Source: a virus
DNA: 29,661 nt
Direction: 5' to 3' (one strand)
Virus record (IMG/VR): IMGVR_UViG_3300042922_000902
Span: 1-29,661 of that record
Position numbers and translations under genes: made by a program. Each line of letters starts with the position of its first letter. Within the stretch, counting starts at the first letter, position 1. Shown piece by piece: positions 16,135 through 24,346 of this stretch. Under the pieces are notes generated by a model, which saw only the letters and a list, made by a program, of their open reading frames with translations, ran no database searches and was not told the DNA's origin.

Positions 16135-17001
16135 ATGGGAAAATTAACATATACAAACTCAAGAGGTCAGAGCGTAGAATTAAACAGCTCTGGCCCTTTC
16201 TATTTATCTGATTTTGATACTGGTACTCCTAAAACTACTATGCTTACAAGTAAAGCTCCTGGGCAGGATGGAGTAACACGTGAAGATACTATTTTTGATG
16301 AAAGATCTCCTGTAGCCAATGGTGCTGTTATAGGTATCTCTTTTGAAGATACCTTAATAAAACGGAAATGGCTTTGTTCGGTGCTTAACCCCAAATTAAT
16401 GGGTGTATTAATATATGAAAATGACACTGAAACTTACAAAATTAATTGTACAGTTCAAGAAATACCTACATTTAAAAATGGGGACTCAATAGCTCAGGAG
16501 TTCCAAATTCAATTCTATTGTCCAGATCCTTATTGGAAGGCTATAGACGAGATAAAAGAAGAAATGGCTGACTGGGTTGGAGATTTTGAATTTACATTTG
16601 AAATTCCCAATGACACTGGTATTGAAATGGGACATAGAATGAGCACACTTATTGCAAATTGTTTTAATAATGGTGACATTGAATGTGGAATAAAAGTTGA
16701 ATTTACAGCTTTGGCTAGTGTGGTTAATCCAAGTATTTTAAATGTCTACACACAGGAATTTATTAAGGTTAAAAGAACATTGGCTGCAGGGGATAAGATT
16801 GTTATTAATACAGAGTTTGGAAATAAAAAAGTTGAAATGATTCATGATGGTATAAGCACAAATGTGTTCAATTATATAGATTTACAAACTACATTTTTAC
16901 AATTGGAGCCAGGAGACAACCTTTTAAGATATGATGCTGAAAGTGGCATTGATAACTTAGAAGTTGCAATTTACTTTACTCCAAAATATGTGGGGGTGTA
17001 A
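16135..17001 (+). CDS. Distal tail protein (Dit)
   Basis: 288 residues. The N-terminal part (GKLTYTNSRGQSVELN, then GPFYLSDFD and KAPGQDGVTREDT at about 42-54) is the signature of Gram-positive Dit proteins, which form the hub ring joining tail tube and baseplate. The second half with DPYWKA (about 139-144) and beta-rich sequence fits the galectin-like C-terminal domain. It begins nine bases after the tape measure stop with AAGGTGATG as ribosome site. Confidence 0.88.
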   Translation: MGKLTYTNSRGQSVELNSSGPFYLSDFDTGTPKTTMLTSKAPGQDGVTREDTIFDERSPVANGAVIGISFEDTLIKRKWLCSVLNPKLMGVLIYENDTETYKINCTVQEIPTFKNGDSIAQEFQIQFYCPDPYWKAIDEIKEEMADWVGDFEFTFEIPNDTGIEMGHRMSTLIANCFNNGDIECGIKVEFTALASVVNPSILNVYTQEFIKVKRTLAAGDKIVINTEFGNKKVEMIHDGISTNVFNYIDLQTTFLQLEPGDNLLRYDAESGIDNLEVAIYFTPKYVGV

Positions 17002-17003
17002 TA

Positions 17004-18107
17004 ATGAAGAATGTACCAATTAGAATTATATCTCCACAGTTTGAACTGCTTGGGGAAATAGATGATTATGAAAGTTTGCAATTTATTAGAAGATTTTATA
17101 AAGTAGGCGAATTTGAACTCCATATAAATATTAGCAAAAATCATACTGAAAAGCTGGTAAAAAATAATTTGATATTACTTGGAAGCAGCTTTAATAGAGT
17201 TGGTATTATAATGCATCGTGAAAATGAAGTTGATGAAAATGGAGATTCAACTGATACATTAATAATAAAGGGACCTACTTTAAAAGGTATTATGAGTAGA
17301 AGACTTATAGTACCTCCTGCAAGTGGAAATGGCTATGATAGCCAAGCTGGAAGCATAGAAACTATCATGAAAGCTTTTGTAAATAATAATGTGGTAAATC
17401 CATTTGATTCAGATAGAAAGATAACTCAGATTGTTATAGCAGCAGACCAACAAAGAGGTCAGCAGGATGCATGGAGAGGCAGGTTTGAAGTATTATCTGA
17501 TAAACTTATAGAAATAGGAGAGTATTCACAAATAGGTTGGGATGTAACTCTTGATTTTGAGAATAGTGCATGGATATTTGATACCTTTATAGGGAGAAAC
17601 TTGACTGTGGATCAGGATATACTTCCTCCAGTTATTTTTAGTACAGATTTTGATAATATTAAAAATCAACATTTTATTCAAAGCTTACTGAATACTGCTA
17701 ATGTAGGATATGCAGGTGGACAAGGTGATGATGCAAATAGATTAATTCAACAAATTGGTAGCATCACAGGATATGAAAGATTAGAAACTTTTTTAGATTG
17801 TTCACAGGCGGCAGATATTACAGAACTTACTACACAGGGAACTCAAAAAATAAGCGAACTAAAAGAAATACAGACTTTTGAATTTCAAATAATACCAGAC
17901 AATTCGTTTATTTATGAACAGGATTATGATCTTGGTGATATGGTAACTGCACAAAGTAAAAAATGGGGTATCACAATGGATTGCCAAATAGTTGAATTGA
18001 AAGAGATATACGAAACTGCAGGAAATAGTATTGAAGCTACATTTGGTACTAATATTCCTAACTTATTAACAATACTTAAAAGAAATTCAAAAAAGTTGGT
18101 TAGATAA
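17004..18107 (+). CDS. Tail protein, siphovirus ReqiPepy6 Gp37-like (tail hub/Tal N-terminal type)
   Basis: 367 residues, with IRIISPQFELLGEIDDYESLQFIRRF-type opening, a FELHIN strand and LIIKGPTLKGIMSRRLIVPP near 85-105; these are hallmarks of the Gp37-like family that forms the tail tip hub below Dit. Unlike many tail-associated lysins it has no added cell-wall hydrolase domain; it ends right after the hub part (TILKRNSKKLVR). GGGGGTG before the start is the ribosome site. Confidence 0.85.
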   Translation: MKNVPIRIISPQFELLGEIDDYESLQFIRRFYKVGEFELHINISKNHTEKLVKNNLILLGSSFNRVGIIMHRENEVDENGDSTDTLIIKGPTLKGIMSRRLIVPPASGNGYDSQAGSIETIMKAFVNNNVVNPFDSDRKITQIVIAADQQRGQQDAWRGRFEVLSDKLIEIGEYSQIGWDVTLDFENSAWIFDTFIGRNLTVDQDILPPVIFSTDFDNIKNQHFIQSLLNTANVGYAGGQGDDANRLIQQIGSITGYERLETFLDCSQAADITELTTQGTQKISELKEIQTFEFQIIPDNSFIYEQDYDLGDMVTAQSKKWGITMDCQIVELKEIYETAGNSIEATFGTNIPNLLTILKRNSKKLVR

Positions 18108-18119
18108 GGATGTGATCAT

Positions 18120-19136
18120 ATGGAAAAAAGCAGCTTTTTTAATAGCATAAATGGTGATAGAAAATACCTGGCATCTGATTTCACAAAGTACTTTTCACAG
18201 TTTATTGGAAACGGGGTTTTCCCTAATCCAAGTAGCAATCTGCAGATAATGTCTAATGGTGATATGACTGTAACAGTTAAAGCCGGACCAGGTTGGATTA
18301 ATGGGTATATGTACCTAAATGACAGTGATTTAATTTTGCCTATAGATGTAGCAGATGGGGTTTTAAATAGAATAGATAGAATAGTTCTAAGAATGGATAC
18401 TGCAGGCAGAGCAATAAATTCTATTGTAAAAAAAGGTACATTTGTAAGCTCTCCAGTAGCCCCTACATTACAAAGAGATGCGGACGGTTATGAATTAGGT
18501 TTAGCTGATGTTTATGTTGCTGCAGGAGCTGCACAAATTAGTCAGGCAAATATAACCGATTTAAGGTTAGACAATAATTTTTGCGGAATTGTTCATGGAA
18601 CAGTAGATCAAATAGATTTAACTACTTTATTTAATCAATATACAGTAGGTTTTCAGGCCAAGGAGGTAGATTTTGAAAACGAGTTTACTACTTGGTTTAA
18701 TACTGTAAAAAACCAATTAAGCGGTGATGTTGCTGGCAATTTACAAAATGAGATTGGTGCTTTAACTAGTTTAAATACAACTGAAAAGTCTAATTTGGTA
18801 GGGGCAGTAAATGAAGTTAATAACAATTTAGCGTCACTTTCGGCTGATAATGAGTCTCAATTTAACAATGTAAATAATATTATTACAGATTTAAAAAAAC
18901 ATGCAATTTTAAAAAGCAATAAGGATTCCAATGGAATCTATACCATAGTTACTTTAAAAAGAACAGATGCAACCATATATATGACAAGTGTATTAAGTGG
19001 TGGTACTTCTCCATCATACACTACCAGAACTGAAACCTATTATAAAACAGATGGTATAACCATAGATGGTACTCCAATAGTGTACACAAGAACTTACGAT
19101 GCTGATGGGGATTTATTAAGTGAGGTGATGAATTAA
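18120..19136 (+). CDS. Baseplate/fibre base protein
   Basis: 338 residues. Residues about 1-160 (FFNSINGDRKYLASDFTKYF, GWINGYMYLND, DGVLNRIDRIVLRMD) match the N-terminal domain common in clostridial phage baseplate upper proteins, which attaches side fibres to the tail tip. A helical linker follows with LNTTEKSNLVGAVNEVNNNL, a fibre stem repeat element, and the C-terminus is beta-rich. It overlaps the next gene by one base (TAATG), so fibre base and receptor-binding candidate are made together. Confidence 0.75.
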   Translation: MEKSSFFNSINGDRKYLASDFTKYFSQFIGNGVFPNPSSNLQIMSNGDMTVTVKAGPGWINGYMYLNDSDLILPIDVADGVLNRIDRIVLRMDTAGRAINSIVKKGTFVSSPVAPTLQRDADGYELGLADVYVAAGAAQISQANITDLRLDNNFCGIVHGTVDQIDLTTLFNQYTVGFQAKEVDFENEFTTWFNTVKNQLSGDVAGNLQNEIGALTSLNTTEKSNLVGAVNEVNNNLASLSADNESQFNNVNNIITDLKKHAILKSNKDSNGIYTIVTLKRTDATIYMTSVLSGGTSPSYTTRTETYYKTDGITIDGTPIVYTRTYDADGDLLSEVMN

Positions 19137-20554
19137 TGGATACAGAATTACTACATGGATATAGTGGAGGGTTCAAAATAAAAGGAAATAATGTCCCAGC
19201 AATTGCATCTGGCAATCTAAAAAGAGGGGATATCTTAGAAATTGGTTCTAAACCGGGGGATTTAGCCTTTTCTAATATCCCAACCCCTGCAATATTTACT
19301 ACTTCCTCTTATGGAAAATTTAATAATGGGGTAACATTTTCATTATCAAACGGGTCAAAGATTATATTCTGGAAATACATGAGTGGAACGGCCCATTATG
19401 CAACAATCTTTCATTTTACATCGGATGGAACTCTCGTATATTCTGATATAACTATAAGTACCACTGCAAAATATTTGTGGAGCGTACGAGTATTATCAGA
19501 TACTTCCTTTATATTATTAACATCGGATGGGACGGGTAAGGGTCTCTACTTTTATAGAGTAGATGTATCCAATGATGATACTGTCACTGTAACATCACTT
19601 GGTTCCACTCTCCTACCCACTACCTATATCAAGAATGCAATAATGTTTCCTCTGGATGACACTAGGGGGGTTATTCTATTAGGAACTGGGGCCTATGAAT
19701 ATACTTATTCTGATAATTGTTATTTATACTATGCAACGTATACCTATGATGGAACGACCCTTACTATATCTGCCACTACACAACTAGATTATCAGAGTGG
19801 GCAACCATATACTGTACTCTATGATTATAAATATGTTGGGGATACCTTATTCATTGCTATATTTAGTAAATTATATCATGTTCAGATAGATATAAATAAT
19901 AATATAGTTGTAACAAATGACGGGGCAGTGACCAATGTTGCCCAATGCCTTCAATTATTTAATAATTTTACAGATAAAGATAACATTGTATTAAATGGAA
20001 GCGGATTTTATAAATATTCATATGATATATCAACTAAAAAACTAACAACCACAACACTAGTTGCCTTAGGTGGAAGTTCAACTCATAATGCACCAAATAA
20101 TCCAATGACAGCTATAATCCGCCCTAAGACATCTGTAAGACAATTTTTTGGAGATAACACAAATGCGGTTCCAGTAGGTTGGAATAAATTCCTAATATTT
20201 TGCAATTATTATATTGGATCTGGGACCTACCCGTATAGTCCTGGTTACTGTTATCTGGATGCGAACCCCGATTTTTCAATAGCCACTGCAACCACTGGAG
20301 TGCTCTTCGTTAATGGGTATATAGGTGGGAACTTTTATGCATATCGTGATTTAGATAAGTTCTGTTTTATATGGAATGATTATCAACGTAATGGAACAAA
20401 TACTAGACTTCCATATTATATAAGGGGGACAGTAGCTGATGGATCCCCTGCTAGTGTAAAGATTTGGTCTGGGGCGTTTAGTGCAAATGTCGCAGGAATA
20501 TCTCAGAATTACGCTTCAGATGGTCAAAATATGAATGTTCTTATACCAAAATAA
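19136..20554 (+). CDS. Receptor-binding / tail fibre tip candidate
   Basis: 472 residues, almost all beta, with repeating strand-turn patterns about 45-50 residues apart and many aromatic residues (YLYYATYTYDG, HYATIFHFTSDGTLVYSD), suggesting a beta-propeller or similar repeat fold. No enzyme motif recognised. The first 40 residues (GGFKIKGNNVPAIASGNLKRGDIL) probably attach it to the preceding protein. The DNA has more C and G runs and less biased codons than its neighbours, as often seen for exchanged fibre tips. It probably sets host range; that follows from position and fold, not from a known family. Confidence 0.6.
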   Translation: MDTELLHGYSGGFKIKGNNVPAIASGNLKRGDILEIGSKPGDLAFSNIPTPAIFTTSSYGKFNNGVTFSLSNGSKIIFWKYMSGTAHYATIFHFTSDGTLVYSDITISTTAKYLWSVRVLSDTSFILLTSDGTGKGLYFYRVDVSNDDTVTVTSLGSTLLPTTYIKNAIMFPLDDTRGVILLGTGAYEYTYSDNCYLYYATYTYDGTTLTISATTQLDYQSGQPYTVLYDYKYVGDTLFIAIFSKLYHVQIDINNNIVVTNDGAVTNVAQCLQLFNNFTDKDNIVLNGSGFYKYSYDISTKKLTTTTLVALGGSSTHNAPNNPMTAIIRPKTSVRQFFGDNTNAVPVGWNKFLIFCNYYIGSGTYPYSPGYCYLDANPDFSIATATTGVLFVNGYIGGNFYAYRDLDKFCFIWNDYQRNGTNTRLPYYIRGTVADGSPASVKIWSGAFSANVAGISQNYASDGQNMNVLIPK

Positions 20555-20569
20555 ATAGGAGGTAAAAAT

Positions 20570-20896
20570 ATGTATATTTTAATAGGTAATAATAATCTAG
20601 TATTAGATGCTTCAACTACCATTGCCTATCAAGAAAATGGAAACCCAATAACAGCAGAAAATATGGCCTATGCTAAATATTTAGTATCAACTGTAAAAGA
20701 TGTAGCGACAATTCCTGCTGATTTTGATAGGAATAAATATTTTTATACAGAGGCCAATGGCTTTACTATAAATCCTGATTGGATGGATCCAAATGATGCC
20801 TTAAATATTAAACAAGTAAAGGAAGATCTGTCTACTTTACAGCAACATACGGCAGATACTGATTATATTCTAATGATGAATAATTTAATTCAATAG
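20570..20896 (+). CDS. Small tail protein (XkdW-like)
   Basis: 108 residues starting MYILIGNNNLVLDASTTIAYQ and ending with a helix. Proteins of this type lie between the fibre genes and XkdX in PBSX-like and clostridial phages; exact role unknown. It and the next gene share an identical 18-base start region, ATAGGAGGTAAAAATATG. Confidence 0.6.
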   Translation: MYILIGNNNLVLDASTTIAYQENGNPITAENMAYAKYLVSTVKDVATIPADFDRNKYFYTEANGFTINPDWMDPNDALNIKQVKEDLSTLQQHTADTDYILMMNNLIQ

Positions 20897-20907
20897 GAGG
20901 TAAAAAT

Positions 20908-21063
20908 ATGTTGACTTTGGGATTTGATAAGATAAAAGAATATTATGATAAGGGACTATGGAACAAGGGTCAGGTATGGGATGCGGTAAGTAGAAATAAA
21001 ATAACTGAGGCACAATATACTGAAATAACAGGCGATGCATATCCAACAGAACGACCAATATAA
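20908..21063 (+). CDS. XkdX family protein
   Basis: 51 residues. IKEYYDKGLWNKGQVWDAVS (about 9-28) followed by KITEAQYTEITG is the XkdX signature. Function unknown; the family marks the end of the tail module in many Firmicute phages. It is missed by callers that ignore short genes. The 120 bases after it hold no gene. Confidence 0.85.
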   Translation: MLTLGFDKIKEYYDKGLWNKGQVWDAVSRNKITEAQYTEITGDAYPTERPI

Positions 21064-21183
21064 GTCTCATTCGATTCATTATGCGTAATACGGAGAAAGA
21101 TATATTAAACATATTTTTAACTAATGCTTAAATTACAAAAATTACACCTAATATTATCTATTTATATAAATATTTAATATGTT

Positions 21184-21221
21184 ATGTAGAAAGTGTTATA
21201 ATATGTAGTAAGTGTTATAAT
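21184..21221 (+). promoter_or_regulatory. Two tandem extended -10 promoters in a 19-base repeat
   Basis: ATGTAGAAAGTGTTATAAT (21184-21202) is followed at once by ATGTAGTAAGTGTTATAAT (21203-21221), 18 of 19 bases identical. Each ends in TGTTATAAT, a perfect extended -10 (TG-N-TATAAT). No good -35 is visible, which extended -10 promoters do not need. They point at the gene starting 21252. The repeat may also be a double operator. Confidence 0.65.
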
Positions 21222-21251
21222 AGTATAAAAAAGGATTGGGGGGTGGTATTG

Positions 21252-22211
21252 TTGAATTTTACAGAATTTTTTGGAATAGACGCTAAAAATGGACACGCAG
21301 ATTTAGATTTTGTAGATATAGATATAGAAAATGATACTGCATTATTTATAGAACCAACATTAATAGAATCTATAGATGATGATTGGTACAAGGAATGCAC
21401 TACTCTAATAAATAACTTCTTTGATAGTTTATTTACTGAATATAGAAACAGAAATAAAACAAGAATATTACAACTCTTGGATTGTGCCCACGAGCCGAAC
21501 GAAACAAGATTAGGATGGGGAGATAAAGATTCAACGAGAAAATGGGGTCATGGAAACACAGCTGATAACTTACATGATGTATTTAAGGAAATTATAAAAG
21601 CAAATTTATTAGAAAATGGACTAATAGATAATCCTATGGATCTTTGTGTTTTTGTTCATGATTTTGCTGAAGATGGTATGTCGGATTTAGTTACTAATAT
21701 TATAAGAGAGAAGCTTAATGAATTTACTTTAAAACAGTTTGATAAATATGGAATCATGTTGGATGATGATCCTATACCTATTGGGAAAGCATGGTGTATA
21801 GAAAGTCAATCATGGGAGGATGTTGTTACAAAATCAATTGTTATTAAGGGCAGGCCGCTTCTATTAGTACCTAAAAATATTGTTAGACAAAAGTACATTT
21901 ATTCAATAGACCAATATATGAATAGAAAAATACTTGAGCACAGGCAGAAATATCATGTTGACAACGATACTCAATTAGCAATTCATAGAGTAAACAAGTA
22001 TGGTGATACAATAATATGTAAACCATCAAAGAAAGCTATTAGAAAAGAGGAAATTGGAGATGTCCCAATTAAGGATTATGCTAGAGATTATACTATAAAA
22101 AATATGAGCTTAATAGAAGAATATCGAGATGAGGTCAGGCAAAAAACAAGATTAGGACAATATATATTAAGAGATGAAGAATTAGATGATATATTATATG
22201 GCGAAAGATAA
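21252..22211 (+). CDS. Hypothetical protein, likely lysogenic cargo (moron)
   Basis: About 319 residues. Start TTG 21252 is preferred because GGGGGGTGG (21238-21246) lies five bases upstream; GTG 21243 overlaps that site. I do not recognise a family. Visible features: a conserved-looking block FVHDFAEDGMSDLVTNIIRE with several acidic residues and SD, then WCIESQSWEDV, a hydrophobic GRPLLLVPKNIVRQ, and a charged helical C-terminus. The D/E cluster plus LLLVPK could be an enzymatic core, but this is speculation. It has its own tandem promoters and its own terminator, sits between tail and lysis modules, and is therefore probably expressed in the lysogen. No signal peptide or membrane segment seen. 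Confidence 0.7.
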   Translation: MNFTEFFGIDAKNGHADLDFVDIDIENDTALFIEPTLIESIDDDWYKECTTLINNFFDSLFTEYRNRNKTRILQLLDCAHEPNETRLGWGDKDSTRKWGHGNTADNLHDVFKEIIKANLLENGLIDNPMDLCVFVHDFAEDGMSDLVTNIIREKLNEFTLKQFDKYGIMLDDDPIPIGKAWCIESQSWEDVVTKSIVIKGRPLLLVPKNIVRQKYIYSIDQYMNRKILEHRQKYHVDNDTQLAIHRVNKYGDTIICKPSKKAIRKEEIGDVPIKDYARDYTIKNMSLIEEYRDEVRQKTRLGQYILRDEELDDILYGER

Positions 22212-22215
22212 ATAT

Positions 22216-22247
22216 AAAAAAGGCTAACTAGATAGTTAACCTTTTTT
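22216..22247 (+). terminator. Terminator of the cargo gene
   Basis: AAAAAAGGCTAACT pairs with AGTTAACCTTTTTT around an AGAT-type loop (one C-A mismatch), ending in a run of six T. Nearly symmetric, so it may work in both directions. Confidence 0.75.
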
Positions 22248-22282
22248 CTTTGCAATAAATAAAATTGAAGGAGGAATTAAAA

Positions 22283-22555
22283 ATGAAGAACAGTATTAAG
22301 GTTAAATGTATTGAGGGAGGAACTATTTTTAGTAATGATAAGGGAAAAGCAGTAATTGCAGTAATTGATGAAGGCAAGAAGTATGAAGCAAGTTTATATA
22401 AGCCAACAGAAGAATACTTTTCAAAAGACTCTGAGGGAAGAGAATTTCTAGTAGGTGAAGTAAATATTGATGGTAAGTTAGTTTTAGAACAAAACTTTAA
22501 ACTTGCAGAGGATAAATTTTGTAACATAATTAAATATGATTTAAAGACAAAATAG
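22283..22555 (+). CDS. Small hypothetical protein, 90 residues
   Basis: ATG 22283 follows AAGGAGG (22268-22274). The protein (MKNSIKVKCIEGGTIFS, then GKAVIAVIDEGKKYEASLY) looks like a small beta-barrel with alternating short strands and turns, and ends NIIKYDLKTK. No family recognised. It is flanked by a terminator on each side, so it is its own expression unit between the cargo gene and the lysis genes. Confidence 0.6.
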   Translation: MKNSIKVKCIEGGTIFSNDKGKAVIAVIDEGKKYEASLYKPTEEYFSKDSEGREFLVGEVNIDGKLVLEQNFKLAEDKFCNIIKYDLKTK

Positions 22556-22577
22556 GAGTTTACAACTCTTTTTATTT
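22554..22577 (+). terminator. Weak hairpin terminator
   Basis: AGGAGTT (22554-22560) and AACTCTT (22564-22570), loop TAC, one G-T, followed by TTTATTTT. The stem includes part of the stop codon region of the 90-residue gene. Confidence 0.5.
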
Positions 22578-22609
22578 TGCCTTTTTTTATTACAAACAGG
22601 AGGTGCTCT

Positions 22610-22888
22610 ATGAATGGAACAGTATCAATAATAAGTTTAATTATCTCAGTGATAATGATGTTAATAGCTGTTATCACTGTTACTAAAAATTATGGAAGCG
22701 GTATGGCAGGGCAGGGCAGAATTGAGCAAAAAGTAAATGACATAGGAAGTGATGTAAAAGAGGTTAGAGATGATGTTAAAGCTCAGGCAATTCAATATGC
22801 TGATATAGATAAAAGGGTCACAAGGGTTGAAGAAAGCACGAAAAGTGCGCATCACAGAATTGACGAAATAGTTCAGAAGGGAGAATAA
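22610..22888 (+). CDS. XhlA-like lysis-associated membrane protein
   Basis: 92 residues. ATG 22610 follows CAGGAGGTG (22598-22606). One N-terminal membrane segment (about 5-26, VSIISLIISVIMMLIAVITV) is followed by a charged coiled coil (about 38-88). This layout resembles hemolysin XhlA and similar proteins encoded next to holin and endolysin genes in PBSX-like phages. The usual XhlA has its membrane segment at the C-terminus, so this one has the reverse topology and may be a different holin accessory protein. Confidence 0.55.
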   Translation: MNGTVSIISLIISVIMMLIAVITVTKNYGSGMAGQGRIEQKVNDIGSDVKEVRDDVKAQAIQYADIDKRVTRVEESTKSAHHRIDEIVQKGE

Positions 22889-22892
22889 TACT

Positions 22893-23645
22893 ATGAAAAT
22901 AGCTGTAGATTTTGGGCATGGCACAGGTGAAGATAGAGGAGCTTCTGGGTACTTAAATGAGGAAAATGTTATAAGAGAATATGGGCCTCTTGTAATAGCA
23001 GGATTACAAAAGCTGGGACATACAGTTTATAATGTTACTCCAACTATTGGAGGATTAACTTTAGGGCAAAGCTTGGCTTATAGAGTTAATAAGGCCAATT
23101 ATTATAATGTAGACTTATTCATTTGCCTTCATGTAAATGCATTTCAAACAGACCAGGCACAAGGAGCCGAAGTGGAATATAAGTCAGCTGCAGGCAAAGC
23201 ATACGCAGATAAAATTGAAAATGGAATATTAAAATTAGGATTTGAACAACATGGTGAAGGCAGCATACAACGTAACAACCTATATGTTTTAAATCACACA
23301 AACGCTTTATCTGTTTTGGTTGAACCATTTTTCTGTGATAGTAAATCTGATTGCAATAAATATAATGCAAAAACATTAGCAAATGCAATCATAAAGGGCA
23401 TAACTGGACAAGATGTTTATTTGGGGAATCCATATGTTGTAACCAACTACTTGCCACAGGACTCAGATGGTGTTGAATTGAATTCTCTTTGGTATAAGTA
23501 TTTTGCTAATTTAGGAATTGATCGCTGGTATTTAAAATATGATGCCAAGGGTGTATGGATTGAAACTCAATATCTTTCACAAGAAAAATGTGAGGAGTTA
23601 AAAGTTAAATTAGGAAATTTATTTTATGCAATAAAAAATAATTAA
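22893..23645 (+). CDS. Endolysin, N-acetylmuramoyl-L-alanine amidase (Amidase_3)
   Basis: Cuts the bond between muramic acid and the stem peptide to burst the cell. Zinc and catalytic residues fit Amidase_3: His9 in DFGHG, Glu23/24 in LNEENV, His79 in CLHVNAF, and catalytic Glu143 in LVEPFF. Residues about 1-172 form the enzyme; the remaining 78 (NYLPQDSDGVELNSLWYKYF onwards) form a small C-terminal domain, probably for cell-wall binding. No signal peptide, so it needs the holin. Five bases separate it from the preceding gene. Confidence 0.93.
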   Translation: MKIAVDFGHGTGEDRGASGYLNEENVIREYGPLVIAGLQKLGHTVYNVTPTIGGLTLGQSLAYRVNKANYYNVDLFICLHVNAFQTDQAQGAEVEYKSAAGKAYADKIENGILKLGFEQHGEGSIQRNNLYVLNHTNALSVLVEPFFCDSKSDCNKYNAKTLANAIIKGITGQDVYLGNPYVVTNYLPQDSDGVELNSLWYKYFANLGIDRWYLKYDAKGVWIETQYLSQEKCEELKVKLGNLFYAIKNN

Positions 23646-23666
23646 AATATAAGGAGTGATTTTATT

Positions 23667-24128
23667 ATGACAAATACATTATTAAATGGCGTTTTAAATA
23701 TTTTGGTACAGGCTATATTGAGTATACTAGGTGTTGTTGCAACTTATCTTATTACTGTTGCGGTATCTTATTTTAAAAAGAAGAAAGAAGCTCTTATAAA
23801 GCAAATGGGAATAGATAAATATAATGCTAATTATAGTATAGCAAAAAGCGTATATTTCTCAGTAGAACAATTATTTAAATTTATTCCTGCGGCTGCGGAG
23901 CAGAAAAGGAAAATGTTTGATAGTGAATTAATTAAGAAAGTCCCTACTCTTACGCAAGAAGAATTAGACCATTTCAGAGAGGCTGTTGTTGGAGAAGCTA
24001 ATTCACAAATTAAAAAATCACAAATATTACAACCAATAGAGGTATATAATCCTCAGAATGAAATTGCGGATCCTACGCAGGCACCACAAGCAACCAATGC
24101 TAATATTACAACAACAGTAACTCAATAG
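23667..24128 (+). CDS. Holin, LLH family
   Basis: 153 residues with one N-terminal membrane segment (about 10-35, ILVQAILSILGVVATYLITV) followed by KKKK and a long amphipathic part with AKSVYFSVEQLF; this is the pattern of the LLH holin family. The Thr/Gln-rich tail is probably disordered. ATG 23667 follows AAGGAGTG. Gene order amidase then holin is common in clostridial phages. A strong terminator closes the lysis unit. Confidence 0.8.
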   Translation: MTNTLLNGVLNILVQAILSILGVVATYLITVAVSYFKKKKEALIKQMGIDKYNANYSIAKSVYFSVEQLFKFIPAAAEQKRKMFDSELIKKVPTLTQEELDHFREAVVGEANSQIKKSQILQPIEVYNPQNEIADPTQAPQATNANITTTVTQ

Positions 24129-24135
24129 AAGATTT

Positions 24136-24169
24136 AACCCTGGAGAAATCCAGGGTTTATTTTTTATTT
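24136..24169 (+). terminator. Strong terminator closing the lysis unit
   Basis: AACCCTGGA (24136-24144), loop GAAA, TCCAGGGTT (24149-24157), then TATTTTTTATTT. Perfect 9-base stem with stable tetraloop. Confidence 0.9.
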
Positions 24170-24285
24170 ATGCATATAATTTGTCAGGACATATCAGTTA
24201 AGAATATCGATATATCAAAAATTATATATAATTTTATTGAGAGTGATTGTAAGATTATTAGAAATTATATTTTGAATATAATTGG

Positions 24286-24314
24286 TTGTACTACCAAATA
24301 AAAGAGAATATAAT
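24286..24314 (+). promoter_or_regulatory. Promoter of the DUF3800 gene
   Basis: TTGTAC (24286-24291), 17-base spacer, TATAAT (24309-24314), 33 bases before the start codon. About 75-95 bases upstream, ATATC occurs three times, with a 10-base palindrome ATATCGATAT at 24204-24213 that could be an operator. Confidence 0.65.
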
Positions 24315-24346
24315 ATATGTTAATGATATGAGATACGGAGGATGCA

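Noticed and set aside
19136-20554. Diversity-generating retroelement target at the tail fibre
   Set aside because: No reverse transcriptase gene or template repeat found in the window.
21184-21221. Start of a CRISPR array
   Set aside because: Only two units, directly abutting, with no spacers; promoter elements explain it better.
22228-22677. 149-codon minus-strand frame over the lysis border
   Set aside because: Runs through two terminators and two + strand starts with strong ribosome sites; hydrophobic composition is the usual mirror of AT-rich coding DNA.
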